DNA of 64,000 nucleotides from a bacterium (lineage in GTDB: Bacteria; Zixibacteria; MSB-5A5; CAIYYT01): positions 62,001 through 126,000 of the forward strand of contig JADJGC010000004.1 of assembly GCA_016708315.1 (NCBI GenBank), in the 5' to 3' direction. The notes below the pieces were generated by a model, which was not told where the DNA came from, did not search any database, and was given only the letters and a program-made list of their open reading frames with translations. The position numbers were made by a program, and so were the translations under genes. Positions within the stretch are counted from its first letter, which is position 1. Every line of letters begins with the position of its first letter. This document shows, piece after piece, positions 46,141 to 55,071 of the stretch.

Positions 46141-46183
46141 CTTCTCCCCTCGCCCTTTGGGAGAGGGGTCGGGGGTGAGGGCG
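46141..46183. repeat. Intergenic palindromic repeat, family A copy 3
   Basis: CTTCTCCCCTCGCCCTTT, GGGAGAGGGGTCGGGG, GTGAGGGCG. Almost identical in its first 30 bp to the copy at 18989. Confidence 0.8.
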
Positions 46184-46237
46184 TAGCTTGATTTCTCCCC
46201 CTTGACACCTCGTCCAAAAACACATTAAATTCCCCCC

Positions 46238-46717
46238 ATGAAACCGACACCACTCATCGAAGCCGACCCGGTGCATGTCGCCTCGGTCAGCGCCATTATC
46301 AAATCACTTTATGACTCGATCTCGTTCAAGCAGGGCGACGCCGCCGACTGGAAGAAGATGCGCTCGCTGTTCATTCCAGACGGTCGTTTGCTGATTCCCA
46401 AACGCGCCACCACCGACTCGATTTCGCTCACGACCGAGCAATTCGTCGAGCGCGGCAAAATCGTCTTCGCCAATGAGACCTTCGCCGGCAAAGGATTCCG
46501 CGAAACCGAAATCGCCCGCCGCGAGGAGGCATTCGGCTTCATCCGGCACATCTTCAGCGCCTACGAAGCAGTCTTGACCGACATCGACGACATGGTCATC
46601 GGTCGCGGTATCAATAGTATCCAACTGCTGTGGGAAAGCGAACGCTGGTGGATCGTCTCGATGGTCTGGGACGACGAGCGCCCCGACAACCCGATGCCCG
46701 ACTGGGCAAATCCGTGA
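46238..46717 (+). CDS. NTF2-like (SnoaL/DUF4440-type) protein
   Basis: A 159-residue alpha+beta protein with an NTF2-like plan: starting helices (VSAIIKSLYDSISFKQGDAA), DWKKMRSLFIPDGRLLIP, then a long strand run ending INSIQLLWESERWWIVSMVWD. The fold occurs in ketosteroid-isomerase-like enzymes and ligand-binding proteins; no catalytic residues can be assigned. Its stop overlaps the GTG of the VOC-family gene by 4 bp, so the two are coupled. Confidence 0.75.
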   Translation: MKPTPLIEADPVHVASVSAIIKSLYDSISFKQGDAADWKKMRSLFIPDGRLLIPKRATTDSISLTTEQFVERGKIVFANETFAGKGFRETEIARREEAFGFIRHIFSAYEAVLTDIDDMVIGRGINSIQLLWESERWWIVSMVWDDERPDNPMPDWANP

Positions 46718-47109
46718 TCGACGCGCTCTTCATCCTATATGTTGCCGATCAGGAGAAGAGCACCCGATTCTATTCTCGCGTTCTTGGTCGCGCCCCCGAT
46801 CTCAACGTCCTCGGAATGACCGAATTCAAACTGAATGACGGCAGTATTCTCGGCTTGATGCCGGAGTCTGGAATCAAGCGGCTTCTTGGTGACCGGCTTC
46901 CCAATCCAGCGGACGCCAACGGAATCCCAAGGGCAGAATTGTATCTCTCAGTGCCAGATGCTGACTCGTTTCATCAACGCGCACTTGCTGCCGGCGCGGT
47001 CGAGTTAAGCGCAATGGAACTCCGTTCCTGGGGACATCACGTTGCTTACAGCCTCGACCCCGATGGTCACGTGCTCGCCTTTTGCGAAATCCCTACAATC
47101 ACTTTGTAG
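46714..47109 (+). CDS. VOC (glyoxalase/bleomycin-resistance) superfamily protein
   Basis: 131 residues with two beta-alpha-beta-beta-beta modules: FILYVADQEKSTRFYSRVLG at the start and ELYLSVPDADSFHQRALAAG in the middle, ending HVAYSLDPDGHVLAFCEI, where the Glu is a usual metal ligand. The family includes lyases, isomerases, dioxygenases and binding proteins; no substrate is implied. The GTG at 46714 overlapping the preceding stop (GTGA) decides the start; the longer in-frame reading has no family counterpart. Confidence 0.85.
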   Translation: MIDALFILYVADQEKSTRFYSRVLGRAPDLNVLGMTEFKLNDGSILGLMPESGIKRLLGDRLPNPADANGIPRAELYLSVPDADSFHQRALAAGAVELSAMELRSWGHHVAYSLDPDGHVLAFCEIPTITL

Positions 47110-47169
47110 AGAGACATATCTGTAAACAAATCGGTCCTCTTTGCGTCTAATCTTCGGGAGGAGTCTAAC

Positions 47170-48055
47170 ATGTATCAAGTCGTCTTCAGGGTGGCGGCAG
47201 TTGCGCTTCTTGGCTTGCTCTCTCTCCAATGCTCCGATCCGCCCTACAAGCCGGATACTCTTTATGTCAATCTCGGAAATACATTCGACCTTGATTACGA
47301 GCAGTCTGCGGTGGTCATCAATCAAAATCTCAAAATCACTTTTCGCGGCATGTTTTCCGAAAACCGCTGCTATGGACAGCCAAATTGCATTGATCCGGGC
47401 TTCGTCGAGGCCGCAATCAAGGTGCAATCCACGACCGTGGGCTCGACGGAATTGATCTTAGGCAAGTACGGCCTTTCCTGGACCGATGAAGCGCGCGCAT
47501 TGTCGAAAACCTGGAAACGGATACAACTTCGAGCTTCACGCTGTGCGACCCGACCCTTACGAACTCGTCATCGCCAAATCATCGACATCACCTCTACCGC
47601 CGTGGCGAATCACACTGCGCGTCGTCGAAGAGTCACCGAAATCTGCTCTTGTCGAGCCGGTGACGCCGGTCTCGTACACGCCGACGCAAATCACTCTCGA
47701 CCCGTTTGATCTTGACAGCGTATCGATTGTGGCAGACACTTTGTTTGTCCACATCGCTCACGGCGGCGGCTGCAAGAACCATTACTTTTTCATGTACATG
47801 TCCCCTGGTGAATTCGCCGAGTCCAATCCCGTTCAGGCCAGTCTTTACCTGCGTCACGACAATAACGATGATGATTGCCGCGAAGGTTGTCAGGATGAGC
47901 GCTGTTGGGTCAACACGACTTTGCGCTTCGATCTAACGCCGTTAAGGTCGCACCACCAAGTAACCTATGGGACTCCCGGTCCGATTTTGCTTAACGTCTA
48001 TGATTACTTCACCGAGATCCCCGACGGAAAAATGCAAGTCTTGTACAGTCCGTAG
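47170..48055 (+). pseudogene. Putative lipoprotein, frameshifted
   Basis: A ~294-residue exported protein split across two frames. ATG 47170 has GGGAGGAG upstream and begins with a signal ending LLSLQC, a plausible although imperfect lipobox (Gln at -1). Frame 1 continues through CYGQPNCIDPGFVEAAIKVQ to WTDEARALSKT. Frame 2 continues NGYNFELHAVRPDPYELVI, through HGGGCKNHYFFMYMSPGEF to the end. Deleting one base near 47511 (ACCTGG to ACCGG) joins them cleanly. Family unknown. Both halves keep Cys and Gly patterns, so the break is recent or a sequencing error. Confidence 0.7.
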
Positions 48056-48119
48056 GCAACCGTACCGCCGTAAGATTCTCTTCTTGCGTTAATATCGCCA
48101 ACATCGCAATTATACAGAC

Positions 48120-49109
48120 ATGGAACTGAAGAACTGCTCCGTCCTCGTTACCGGTGGCGCCGGATTCATAGGCAGTCACCTTGTCGAAGCATTGCTCGTC
48201 AAAGGCGCACACGTCCGTGCATTTATTCGCTATAACTCACGCTCTGACCGAGGCTGGCTCGAGACTCTACCGAAAACGACTTTGGAGAATGTTGAGATTA
48301 TCGCGGGCGATATTAAAGACTCTGATGCCGTCCGCAATGCCGCCAAGGGCTGCGAAGTAGTATTTCATCTGGCGGCACTAATCGGGATTCCATATTCGTA
48401 TATCCATCCGCGCAACTATGTCGACACGAATGTGATCGGAACAACCAATGTTTTAACTGCTTCGTTAGATCATGGCGTTAAACGAGTCGTGCATATCTCA
48501 ACTTCTGAAGTTTATGGCACTGCTCAATACGTTCCGATTGATGAGAACCATCCCAAGGTTGGCCAGTCACCATATTCGGCATCAAAATTGTCTGCCGACC
48601 TTCTGGCGGATTCGTTCCATCGGAGCTTTGGTTTACCGGTCGTTACAATTCGTCCATTTAATACCTATGGACCGCGCCAATCATTGCGAGCCGTGATTCC
48701 GACGATCATCTCCCAACTTCTCAGTCGGCGTGAACTTAAGCTCGGGGCAACGACACCTACGCGGGATTTTACATTCGTAACCGACACTGCCTCTGGCATG
48801 ATTCGTGGGGCTGAAGCCGACGAAGCCGTCGGCAAGACAATCAATCTCGGGACGGGAAGTGAAATCTCGATAGGCGACTTGGCAATACTGATCGCCAAAC
48901 AGATGAACATTGAACTGGAATTCCAACGCGACCCAAACCGAATACGTCCCGGGGATTCCGAAGTGGAACGATTGCTTTCCAACAACGGACTGGCTCAAAG
49001 TGTATTAAAGTGGAAGCCTGAAGTGGGGCTCGATGAAGGAATCAAACGAACCATTGCCTGGTTCAGCGAAAATCCGTCATCAAGCAGAATTGACGAGTAT
49101 TTCCGCTGA
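48120..49109 (+). CDS. NAD-dependent epimerase/dehydratase, LegB-like
   Basis: A 329-residue extended SDR. NAD loop VTGGAGFIGSHLVEALL; HISTSEVYGTA holds the catalytic Ser/Thr region and SPYSASKLSADLLADSF the Tyr-x-x-x-Lys pair; TIRPFNTYGPRQS and TRDFTFVTDTASGMI complete the sugar site. The pattern is that of UDP-HexNAc 4,6-dehydratases of the LegB type (legionaminate/other deoxyaminosugar routes), as remembered. dTDP-glucose 4,6-dehydratase is the main alternative. It opens a block with another epimerase, exosortase and EpsI, pointing to an extracellular glycan. Confidence 0.88.
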   Translation: MELKNCSVLVTGGAGFIGSHLVEALLVKGAHVRAFIRYNSRSDRGWLETLPKTTLENVEIIAGDIKDSDAVRNAAKGCEVVFHLAALIGIPYSYIHPRNYVDTNVIGTTNVLTASLDHGVKRVVHISTSEVYGTAQYVPIDENHPKVGQSPYSASKLSADLLADSFHRSFGLPVVTIRPFNTYGPRQSLRAVIPTIISQLLSRRELKLGATTPTRDFTFVTDTASGMIRGAEADEAVGKTINLGTGSEISIGDLAILIAKQMNIELEFQRDPNRIRPGDSEVERLLSNNGLAQSVLKWKPEVGLDEGIKRTIAWFSENPSSSRIDEYFR

Positions 49110-49231
49110 TCCAAGTGTATGAACTTTGGCGTAGTTCAAACGACTTCAGCATATTGGACCTATCTCGAGTCAAGGCCAAGGCTCTGAATGTCGATATGAA
49201 AAATGAACTCATTGCGAGAGGATAAATTCTT

Positions 49232-50182
49232 ATGAGATATTTGGTTACCGGAGGCGCCGGGTTCATAGGTTCGAACATCGTCAAGGCTTTAGTCAGCAGA
49301 GGCGACAAGGTTCGCATACTCGACAATTTCTCAACCGGCCGTCGTCAGAACCTAAAAGAAGTCGAAAACGATGTCGAAGTTATCGACGGCGATATTTGCG
49401 ACTTCTGGGTTGCCCTTGATGCCTGCCGCGATATCGACTTCGTTCTTCATCAAGCAGCGCTTCCATCGGTAAATCGCTCGGTCGAGAATCCTCTTACTGC
49501 TAACCATGTCAATATCAATGGCACGCTCACCATGCTTGAATGTGCGCGCCGTAACGGTGTCAAGCGTTTCCTCTTTGCATCTTCTTCATCAGTCTACGGA
49601 GACACCCCGACATTGCCCAAGAGAGAGGATATGCTCCCCGCCCCGATGTCGCCATATGCGGTTAACAAGATCACCGGGGAGTACTACCTTGGTGTCTATT
49701 CCGATCTTTACAAAATGCCCTGCGTGGCGTTTCGCTATTTTAATGTTTTCGGACCCAATCAGGATCCTAACAGCCACTACGCGGCGGTTATTCCCAAGTT
49801 CATCAACGCGCTTCTTGCCGACGAACAACCCACGATTTTCGGTGACGGACTGCAATCGCGCGACTTCACTTACATTGACAACGTCGTCAATGGCATCATC
49901 CATGCCTGCGAAATGAAAACGGTCGTGCCCGGCGTTTACAACCTTGCCTGTGGCGGACAGTATACGCTCAATGAATTGCTGAAGGATCTGAACGAATTGA
50001 TCGGGAAGAACATTAAGGCTCGTTTCGAGGATGCCCGTCCCGGCGATATCAAACATTCATTCGCTGATGTTTCCAAGGTCGAACGTGTACTGGGCATCAA
50101 GCCGACTATCGATTTTCGTGAAGGATTGGAGAAGACCATCGCATTCTATAAACGTGAGGCAATGCTGACGAGCCGTGTCTAA
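49232..50182 (+). CDS. UDP-GlcNAc/GalNAc 4-epimerase-like SDR (WbpP-type)
   Basis: A 316-residue extended SDR. VTGGAGFIGSNIVKALVS binds NAD. FASSSSVYGDTPTLPK and SPYAVNKITGEYY give the Ser and Tyr-x-x-x-Lys residues. AALPSVNRSVENPL and FRYFNVFGPNQDPNS are characteristic of the WbpP/Vi-polysaccharide epimerase group. It would interconvert UDP-GlcNAc(A) and UDP-GalNAc(A). It overlaps the exosortase gene by 8 bp. The dehydratase gene is 122 bp upstream on the same strand. Confidence 0.9.
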   Translation: MRYLVTGGAGFIGSNIVKALVSRGDKVRILDNFSTGRRQNLKEVENDVEVIDGDICDFWVALDACRDIDFVLHQAALPSVNRSVENPLTANHVNINGTLTMLECARRNGVKRFLFASSSSVYGDTPTLPKREDMLPAPMSPYAVNKITGEYYLGVYSDLYKMPCVAFRYFNVFGPNQDPNSHYAAVIPKFINALLADEQPTIFGDGLQSRDFTYIDNVVNGIIHACEMKTVVPGVYNLACGGQYTLNELLKDLNELIGKNIKARFEDARPGDIKHSFADVSKVERVLGIKPTIDFREGLEKTIAFYKREAMLTSRV

Positions 50183-51068
50183 TCACACGATCCCTAACAC
50201 GCCAGGCTCCGGCACTTCATTGGCGCTTCCCTGGTGGCAACTTGCCATCATCGGCGCCGTCATTTTGATGATGTACCTGCCGATTCTCATCGGCCTCGCC
50301 GGTGACTGGTACAATGATGATAATTATTCACATGGATTCCTGATTATCCCCATCAGTCTCTGGTTAGTTTGGCGCAAGCGTGATATTCTTCGCACCATCC
50401 CGCTGGAGTCAAGCAAGTGGGGTATTCCCGTCATTTTAGGATCACTCGTGGTTTTCATATTAGGAACCGCGGGAATGGAGTACTTCACAGCGCGGGTTTC
50501 GATGGTGAGCCTGATGTTTGGCGTTACTCTCTATCTCGCCGGATATCGCTTCGCTCGAGAAATCTGGTTTTCATTCTTCTTTCTACTGTTCATGATTCCA
50601 GCGCCTTACATCATTTATTATAGCGCAACCTTCCCTTTGCAAATGCTCGGTTCAAAGATCGCCGCAGTATTACTAACCATTGTTGGAATTCCGCACCTGA
50701 GGCAGGGAAATGTCATTCACTTGCCCGACAACTACTCGCTTGAAGTTGCCGAGGCTTGTTCAGGACTTCGATCATTGGTAACACTGCTTGCTCTTGGTGC
50801 CTTACTTGCCTATTTGACTCAAAATTCCAAATGGAAAGCCGTGACTCTTTTTGCTGCCACAGTTCCAATTGCAATCGCCGCCAATATCTTCCGAATTTGT
50901 GTTACTGCCATCGGCGCTTACGGGGTATCGCGAGCACTTGCCGAGGACTTCATTCACGAATTGTCCGGCACAATTGTCTTCATGTTCAGTTTGATTTGCC
51001 TTTTGATTCTCAGCAATGTTCTGAGGCTCGGCGAGAAGCGGGACGAAACTGAGGGAACGAAACTTTGA
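50175..51068 (+). CDS. xrt: Exosortase
   Basis: A 297-residue polytopic membrane transpeptidase. The exosortase catalytic triad is present: Cys195 in EVAEACSGLRSL, Arg in IAANIFRICVT, and His in DFIHELSGTIVF. About seven to eight membrane helices. Exosortases cut proteins bearing a C-terminal PEP-CTERM-type tripartite signal and attach them to a glycolipid or EPS. No protein in this window ends with such a signal, so substrates must lie elsewhere. GTG start overlapping the epimerase; the EpsI gene follows with a TTGA overlap. Confidence 0.93.
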   Translation: MSNHTIPNTPGSGTSLALPWWQLAIIGAVILMMYLPILIGLAGDWYNDDNYSHGFLIIPISLWLVWRKRDILRTIPLESSKWGIPVILGSLVVFILGTAGMEYFTARVSMVSLMFGVTLYLAGYRFAREIWFSFFFLLFMIPAPYIIYYSATFPLQMLGSKIAAVLLTIVGIPHLRQGNVIHLPDNYSLEVAEACSGLRSLVTLLALGALLAYLTQNSKWKAVTLFAATVPIAIAANIFRICVTAIGAYGVSRALAEDFIHELSGTIVFMFSLICLLILSNVLRLGEKRDETEGTKL

Positions 51069-51703
51069 AGAAGTTCTTGATTATTCTCCTGATTCTCGTG
51101 CCGTTTGGCGCGATGGCGACAGTCCTTCGTTATATTGCCGTTGAGCCCGAACAGCCGTCGCAATTGACGCAGATGCCGCTTGAAATCGACGGCTGGAAAG
51201 GCGTAGTCTTTCCGGTTGGCGAGGCGACCGCGTCGGTATTGCAGGCGACCGAGATACTTCTGCGCGGTTACACTGATACCAGCGGCAACTACGTGGGGCT
51301 TTACATCGCCTATTTCCAGGACCAGAAATACGGATCACAAATCCACTCGCCGCGACATTGTCTTCCCGGCGGAGGATGGGTACTGACCGGACTCGAGCAC
51401 GTCCCCTTCAGCCTTGGAGATCGAAGTATCGATGTGAATCGCATGACGATCGCCAAACGCAGTCGCGTCGACCAGATGTTCTATTGGTTCCATACGCGCT
51501 CAGGTGATCTCGCTTCCGAGTACTCCCTTAAGTTCGACCTCGTCCGCAATTCCCTCTTGTTATCTCCGACCGATGCGGCTATTATTCGCCTGACCGTTGG
51601 ACAAGGCGACAGAAGTCAGGATGAATGCCAGCGGCTGGCGGAACGCTTTATGCAGACCATTCTGCCTGAAGTTCGCAAAGCGTTGCCTTTCGACACAATA
51701 TAG
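51065..51703 (+). CDS. EpsI-family exosortase-associated protein
   Basis: A 212-residue membrane-anchored EpsI protein (helix at ~4-22). Family motif: SQIHSPRHCLPGGGWVL with an invariant-looking Cys, preceded by YIAYFQDQKYG. EpsI is either fused to or encoded next to exosortases and helps EPS export or processing; here it is a separate gene directly coupled to xrt. The TTG start lies within the xrt stop (TTGA), which decides it. Mechanistic role unknown. Confidence 0.92.
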   Translation: MKKFLIILLILVPFGAMATVLRYIAVEPEQPSQLTQMPLEIDGWKGVVFPVGEATASVLQATEILLRGYTDTSGNYVGLYIAYFQDQKYGSQIHSPRHCLPGGGWVLTGLEHVPFSLGDRSIDVNRMTIAKRSRVDQMFYWFHTRSGDLASEYSLKFDLVRNSLLLSPTDAAIIRLTVGQGDRSQDECQRLAERFMQTILPEVRKALPFDTI

Positions 51704-51737
51704 ACACCGCTATCTCGGTGAGAGTCCAGACAAATTC

Positions 51738-52625
51738 ATGTTAATGCGCGCCGTTATCAGCATCATGCGCCCGGAGCAATGGGTCAAGAACCTCATTGTT
51801 TTCGCAGCATTGATCTTCGCCCGCCGGTTTACCGATACGCAGGATGTACTCCATTCATTGCTGGCGTTTGGAATCCTCTGCTTTCTCTCATCCGCCATTT
51901 ATATTGTCAATGACCTGCACGACCGCGAACAAGACAGCCTGCACCCGACCAAGAAATCGCGGCCGTTGGCTTCCGGGGCGCTTTCACCAATAATAGCCCG
52001 TTTGCTTGCTGTGACTCTCATACTCGCAGGTATGGGAGCATCGTTCTTGTTGCCGCGCGAGTTTCTCTACATCGTCATGATTTTCGTCGCTTTCAATATC
52101 CTCTACACAGCGCTCCTAAAGACCATTGTTATCATTGATGTCATGTCGATTGCTGTTTCATTTGTACTGCGCGCCGCTGCCGGATCGTACGCAATTTCGG
52201 TGGAAACGTCGCCGTGGTTAATCGCCTGTACTTTTCTTCTTGCACTATTTCTCGGATTCGGTAAGCGCCGTCACGAGCTGCTAATTCTCAAAGACCAGGC
52301 CGTCGGGCACCGCGTTTCATTGAAAAAATACTCGCCCTACTTTCTCGATCAACTCATCGGTGTCGTCACTGCTTCGACGGTTGTTGCGTACACCTTTTAT
52401 ACACTCTCGCCCGAAATTCAAGAAAAGCTTGGTGTTCAACACCTCGAGTTAACAATACCCTTCGTTCTCTACGGTATTTTTCGGTACCTATACCTGATTC
52501 ACCAGGAAGAACGAGGCGGCTCTCCAACACGGCTGCTGCTGACCGACATGCCAATACTAATCAATATTGTCTTGTGGTTTCTCTCGGTGATGGCGATATT
52601 CTGGGTGACTGGGGGAAGACAATAA
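51738..52625 (+). CDS. UbiA-family prenyltransferase, decaprenyl-phosphate phosphoribosyltransferase-like
   Basis: A 295-residue UbiA-fold membrane enzyme with about eight helices. The first Asp-rich motif is IVNDLHDREQDSLHP, followed by KKSRPLASG; the opening MRPEQWVKNLIVFAALIF and the KRRHELL stretch are typical of DPPR synthases, which transfer phosphoribose from PRPP to a polyprenyl phosphate, the arabinose-donor route in actinobacteria. In FCB and other Gram-negative genomes this group often lies in EPS loci. It is 34 bp after EpsI. The ribosome-binding site is weak; an ATG two codons downstream is an alternative. Confidence 0.85.
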   Translation: MLMRAVISIMRPEQWVKNLIVFAALIFARRFTDTQDVLHSLLAFGILCFLSSAIYIVNDLHDREQDSLHPTKKSRPLASGALSPIIARLLAVTLILAGMGASFLLPREFLYIVMIFVAFNILYTALLKTIVIIDVMSIAVSFVLRAAAGSYAISVETSPWLIACTFLLALFLGFGKRRHELLILKDQAVGHRVSLKKYSPYFLDQLIGVVTASTVVAYTFYTLSPEIQEKLGVQHLELTIPFVLYGIFRYLYLIHQEERGGSPTRLLLTDMPILINIVLWFLSVMAIFWVTGGRQ

Positions 52626-52661
52626 TCAGCTGTTTGGCTTTGTTTGTGAGGGTTATCTAAT

Positions 52662-53576
52662 ATGAACCGCATTAAGATCTTCTTGCCGATTTCCGCATTT
52701 CTTTTACTCTCGTTCGCCTTTGTTGCTTGCTCTTCCTCATCATTACCCAAGGATCCAATGGATGCCATGCGTGCCTTGCTCCCGGGACGGACAGCTTTAA
52801 GCGGACTCACTCTGAAAGACACAGCGATTGTATTTGAGCGAAACACCGTCTGGGACCACTTGGGACAGAGGGCAGAGATGAACTTGAATAATGGTCTCGA
52901 CAAGATGTCGACTGCCACCTACGCGTCATCCGACAACTCAAGTTCAATGACCATTGACCTAATCCTCTATCAGGAACATGTAAATGCTTTCACGATGTTT
53001 GCTCTTCAGCGCAATCCGGAAGCAAGATTCCTCGACATCCTTGAAGAAGCCTACATTCTTGGAGACACACTCGGGTTCCTGAAAGGGAAGTATTACGGCA
53101 GAATCCTGCGCAGCGGAAGTGTTCCGGACACTGAACTTGAAAAAGCTGCCAGAATGATCACCGATAAAATCATCGACTCGGTATCGGCTTTCCCGAAACA
53201 GCTTGATGTGTTTCCGACCGATGGCCGAGTCCCTCATTCTGTATTTATGTTGGCGCGAACCCAGGATCGGGCAGAGGAAGTTCCGGAGTTTTACGGCTGT
53301 CAATACATCGAAAATGCGGACACCGTTACGCTCTACTTTATGCTGAACTCTCGCGTTGGAATCTCGACTGCTACCGAGACTCTCTTGGGCAAAGAGGGAC
53401 GTGTTGATCAATGGCTCATGGAGGGGCAGTACCAATCTTTGGTTGGCCTCCACCCGACTCTCGGAACAATCTTTTGTGCCCAAAACGGCAGCACCTTGGC
53501 GGCAGTGAGCGGCTATTCCGATTTAAAGAACGCCAAGTCTCTGGTGGAGCGTTTCTTCCAGAGCTTTACCGAATAA
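52662..53576 (+). CDS. Lipoprotein of unknown function
   Basis: 304 residues. Signal peptide with lipobox FVAC (Cys23), then a Ser-rich linker. The mature protein has two mixed alpha/beta halves; landmarks are MTIDLILYQEHVNAFTMFAL, the middle RMITDKIIDSVSAFPKQLDV and the end YSDLKNAKSLVERFF. It may belong to the DUF6599 group, which I cannot confirm. It follows the prenyltransferase by 36 bp and may be part of the exosortase/EPS block. A perfect hairpin follows. Confidence 0.72.
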   Translation: MNRIKIFLPISAFLLLSFAFVACSSSSLPKDPMDAMRALLPGRTALSGLTLKDTAIVFERNTVWDHLGQRAEMNLNNGLDKMSTATYASSDNSSSMTIDLILYQEHVNAFTMFALQRNPEARFLDILEEAYILGDTLGFLKGKYYGRILRSGSVPDTELEKAARMITDKIIDSVSAFPKQLDVFPTDGRVPHSVFMLARTQDRAEEVPEFYGCQYIENADTVTLYFMLNSRVGISTATETLLGKEGRVDQWLMEGQYQSLVGLHPTLGTIFCAQNGSTLAAVSGYSDLKNAKSLVERFFQSFTE

Positions 53577-53583
53577 TTACGCA

Positions 53584-53616
53584 TGGCCGATATCCCGTGA
53601 GTAGGGATATCGGCCA
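53584..53616. terminator. Perfect hairpin after the lipoprotein gene
   Basis: TGGCCGATATCCC / GGGATATCGGCCA, 13 bp perfect stem, 7-base loop, starting 8 bp after the stop. No T-run. It most likely ends the 48-53 kb transcript or protects its 3' end. Confidence 0.6.
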
Positions 53617-53769
53617 GTACTTCCAATTGTAACAAATGCCGACGCGACCGTGCCAATGGTCGGCGCAATTCCCATTTGCTAATTCTTCGGCGTGAGGTTT
53701 TAATCGGTTGCTAAAAGCTGGCAATTGCTTAGATTACCTAAGACCCTACTGGCCGATAGGGAGAGACAT

Positions 53770-54993
53770 TTGTTTTTTCGTACGTTGCTGTTGATCGCAT
53801 CGGCGGTGGGGATTCTATCCCCTTCACTATTTGCGCGGGTGCTTCAAGTCCCCGCTACCTACCCGTCAATTCAGGGCGCAATTAATGTGTCCATTGCCGG
53901 TGATACTGTCATTGTGTCCCCGGGAATCTATTTCGAGAATATCGATTTTCGCGGCAAATCGATTATGGTCGCATCACAATTCCTGCTGACTGCCAACCCG
54001 GCAATCATTAATCAGACAATTATAGACGGCAGCCAACCCGGCGATTCTGACTCTGGTTCCGTCGTCAGATTCATATCCCAGGAAGATACGCTCGCGGCGC
54101 TGGTTGGATTCACTATTCGCAACGGTGTCGGTACACTGATTCCTGGCAGCTTTGCCGGCGGCGGCATACTTGTGAGCAATTCAAGCGGCCCAAAAATTCG
54201 ATATAATATAATCCGAAACAACAGCGCTTTAGTGGGCGCTGGAATTGCCGTCAGAAGTTCATATCCGACAATTGAACACAATGCCTTTACTCAAAATGCA
54301 TCACGTGATGGGGGCGGTCTGTGGCTTCAAGGCTCCTGGATCAGGGTCAATCACAATGTCATCCACGCCAATATTGCCGAGAGAAATGGCGGTGCGATTT
54401 GTATCCAAAATTCGTATGGGCTGTTTACAAACAATAGCATCACGAACAATTCGTCGCCGATCTGCGGCGGAATCTTCTGCAGCGGCGGTCTGTGGGAGAT
54501 CAGCAACTCCAATTTCTACCAAAATCAAGTTGCGAACTTCATCGGGTGTGGTGATGCCACTCTCGGCGATAACAGCAAGTCACGCAACTACAACCTCGAT
54601 TCTGCAGACATTTTCGATAACATCTTGGTCAATCCGCAATATGCCGACGCGGCTGCTTTTGACTTTCAGATTCGTTGTGACTCGCGTCTTGTCGATGCCG
54701 GTACTGATCTTCCCAAGACGTATCCGTTGGGCGGTTCAAGGGAAGACATCGGAATGTTTGAGTATCAGTATCGCGTTGGAGATCCAACCTTGGACGGCAA
54801 AGTTAACATCGCGGATGCCGCTGCCTTAGTTAATGCCATTTTCCTCGGTACGCCGCTTGAATGCCCGACGTACGTGTACGATTGCGATTGCAGCCGGCGT
54901 GTCAATGTCAGCGATTTGGTAGCTTTGATTAACTTCTGGGCGGGCTTCAGTTCAGTTCCATCTTGTCTGTTTACACCAGCACCAATAGACTAA
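53770..54993 (+). CDS. Secreted beta-helix protein with dockerin-like pair
   Basis: 407 residues. Signal peptide ~1-22 (ends LFARV). The mature start VPATYPSIQGAINVSIAGDT and VSPGIYFENIDFRGKSI is the pectin-lyase-like opening; PbH1 rungs follow (GGGILVSNSSGPKIRYNII, GAGIAVRSSYPTIEHNAF, GGAICIQNSYGLFTNNSI). The C-terminus has a divergent dockerin-like pair, GDPTLDGKVNIADAAALVNA and CDCSRRVNVSDLVALINF. TTG 53770 is chosen because AGGGAGAG is 6 bp upstream. Role at the cell surface unknown; no enzyme site seen. Confidence 0.82.
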   Translation: MFFRTLLLIASAVGILSPSLFARVLQVPATYPSIQGAINVSIAGDTVIVSPGIYFENIDFRGKSIMVASQFLLTANPAIINQTIIDGSQPGDSDSGSVVRFISQEDTLAALVGFTIRNGVGTLIPGSFAGGGILVSNSSGPKIRYNIIRNNSALVGAGIAVRSSYPTIEHNAFTQNASRDGGGLWLQGSWIRVNHNVIHANIAERNGGAICIQNSYGLFTNNSITNNSSPICGGIFCSGGLWEISNSNFYQNQVANFIGCGDATLGDNSKSRNYNLDSADIFDNILVNPQYADAAAFDFQIRCDSRLVDAGTDLPKTYPLGGSREDIGMFEYQYRVGDPTLDGKVNIADAAALVNAIFLGTPLECPTYVYDCDCSRRVNVSDLVALINFWAGFSSVPSCLFTPAPID

Positions 54994-54995
54994 CC

Positions 54996-55038
54996 TAAAA
55001 AACAAATGCCCCCGGTGGCTCTCGCTCGACTGGGGGCT
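54996..55038 (-). terminator. Terminator for the 55.1-kb minus-strand gene
   Basis: On the minus strand a GCCCCC/GGGGGC stem with an 18-base loop is followed by ATTTGTTTTTT. It starts 35 bp past the stop at 55072 and may also serve the plus-strand dockerin gene. Confidence 0.75.
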
Positions 55039-55071
55039 AAGTTGTTAGCGTCTTATCAATTACAAATTCAA

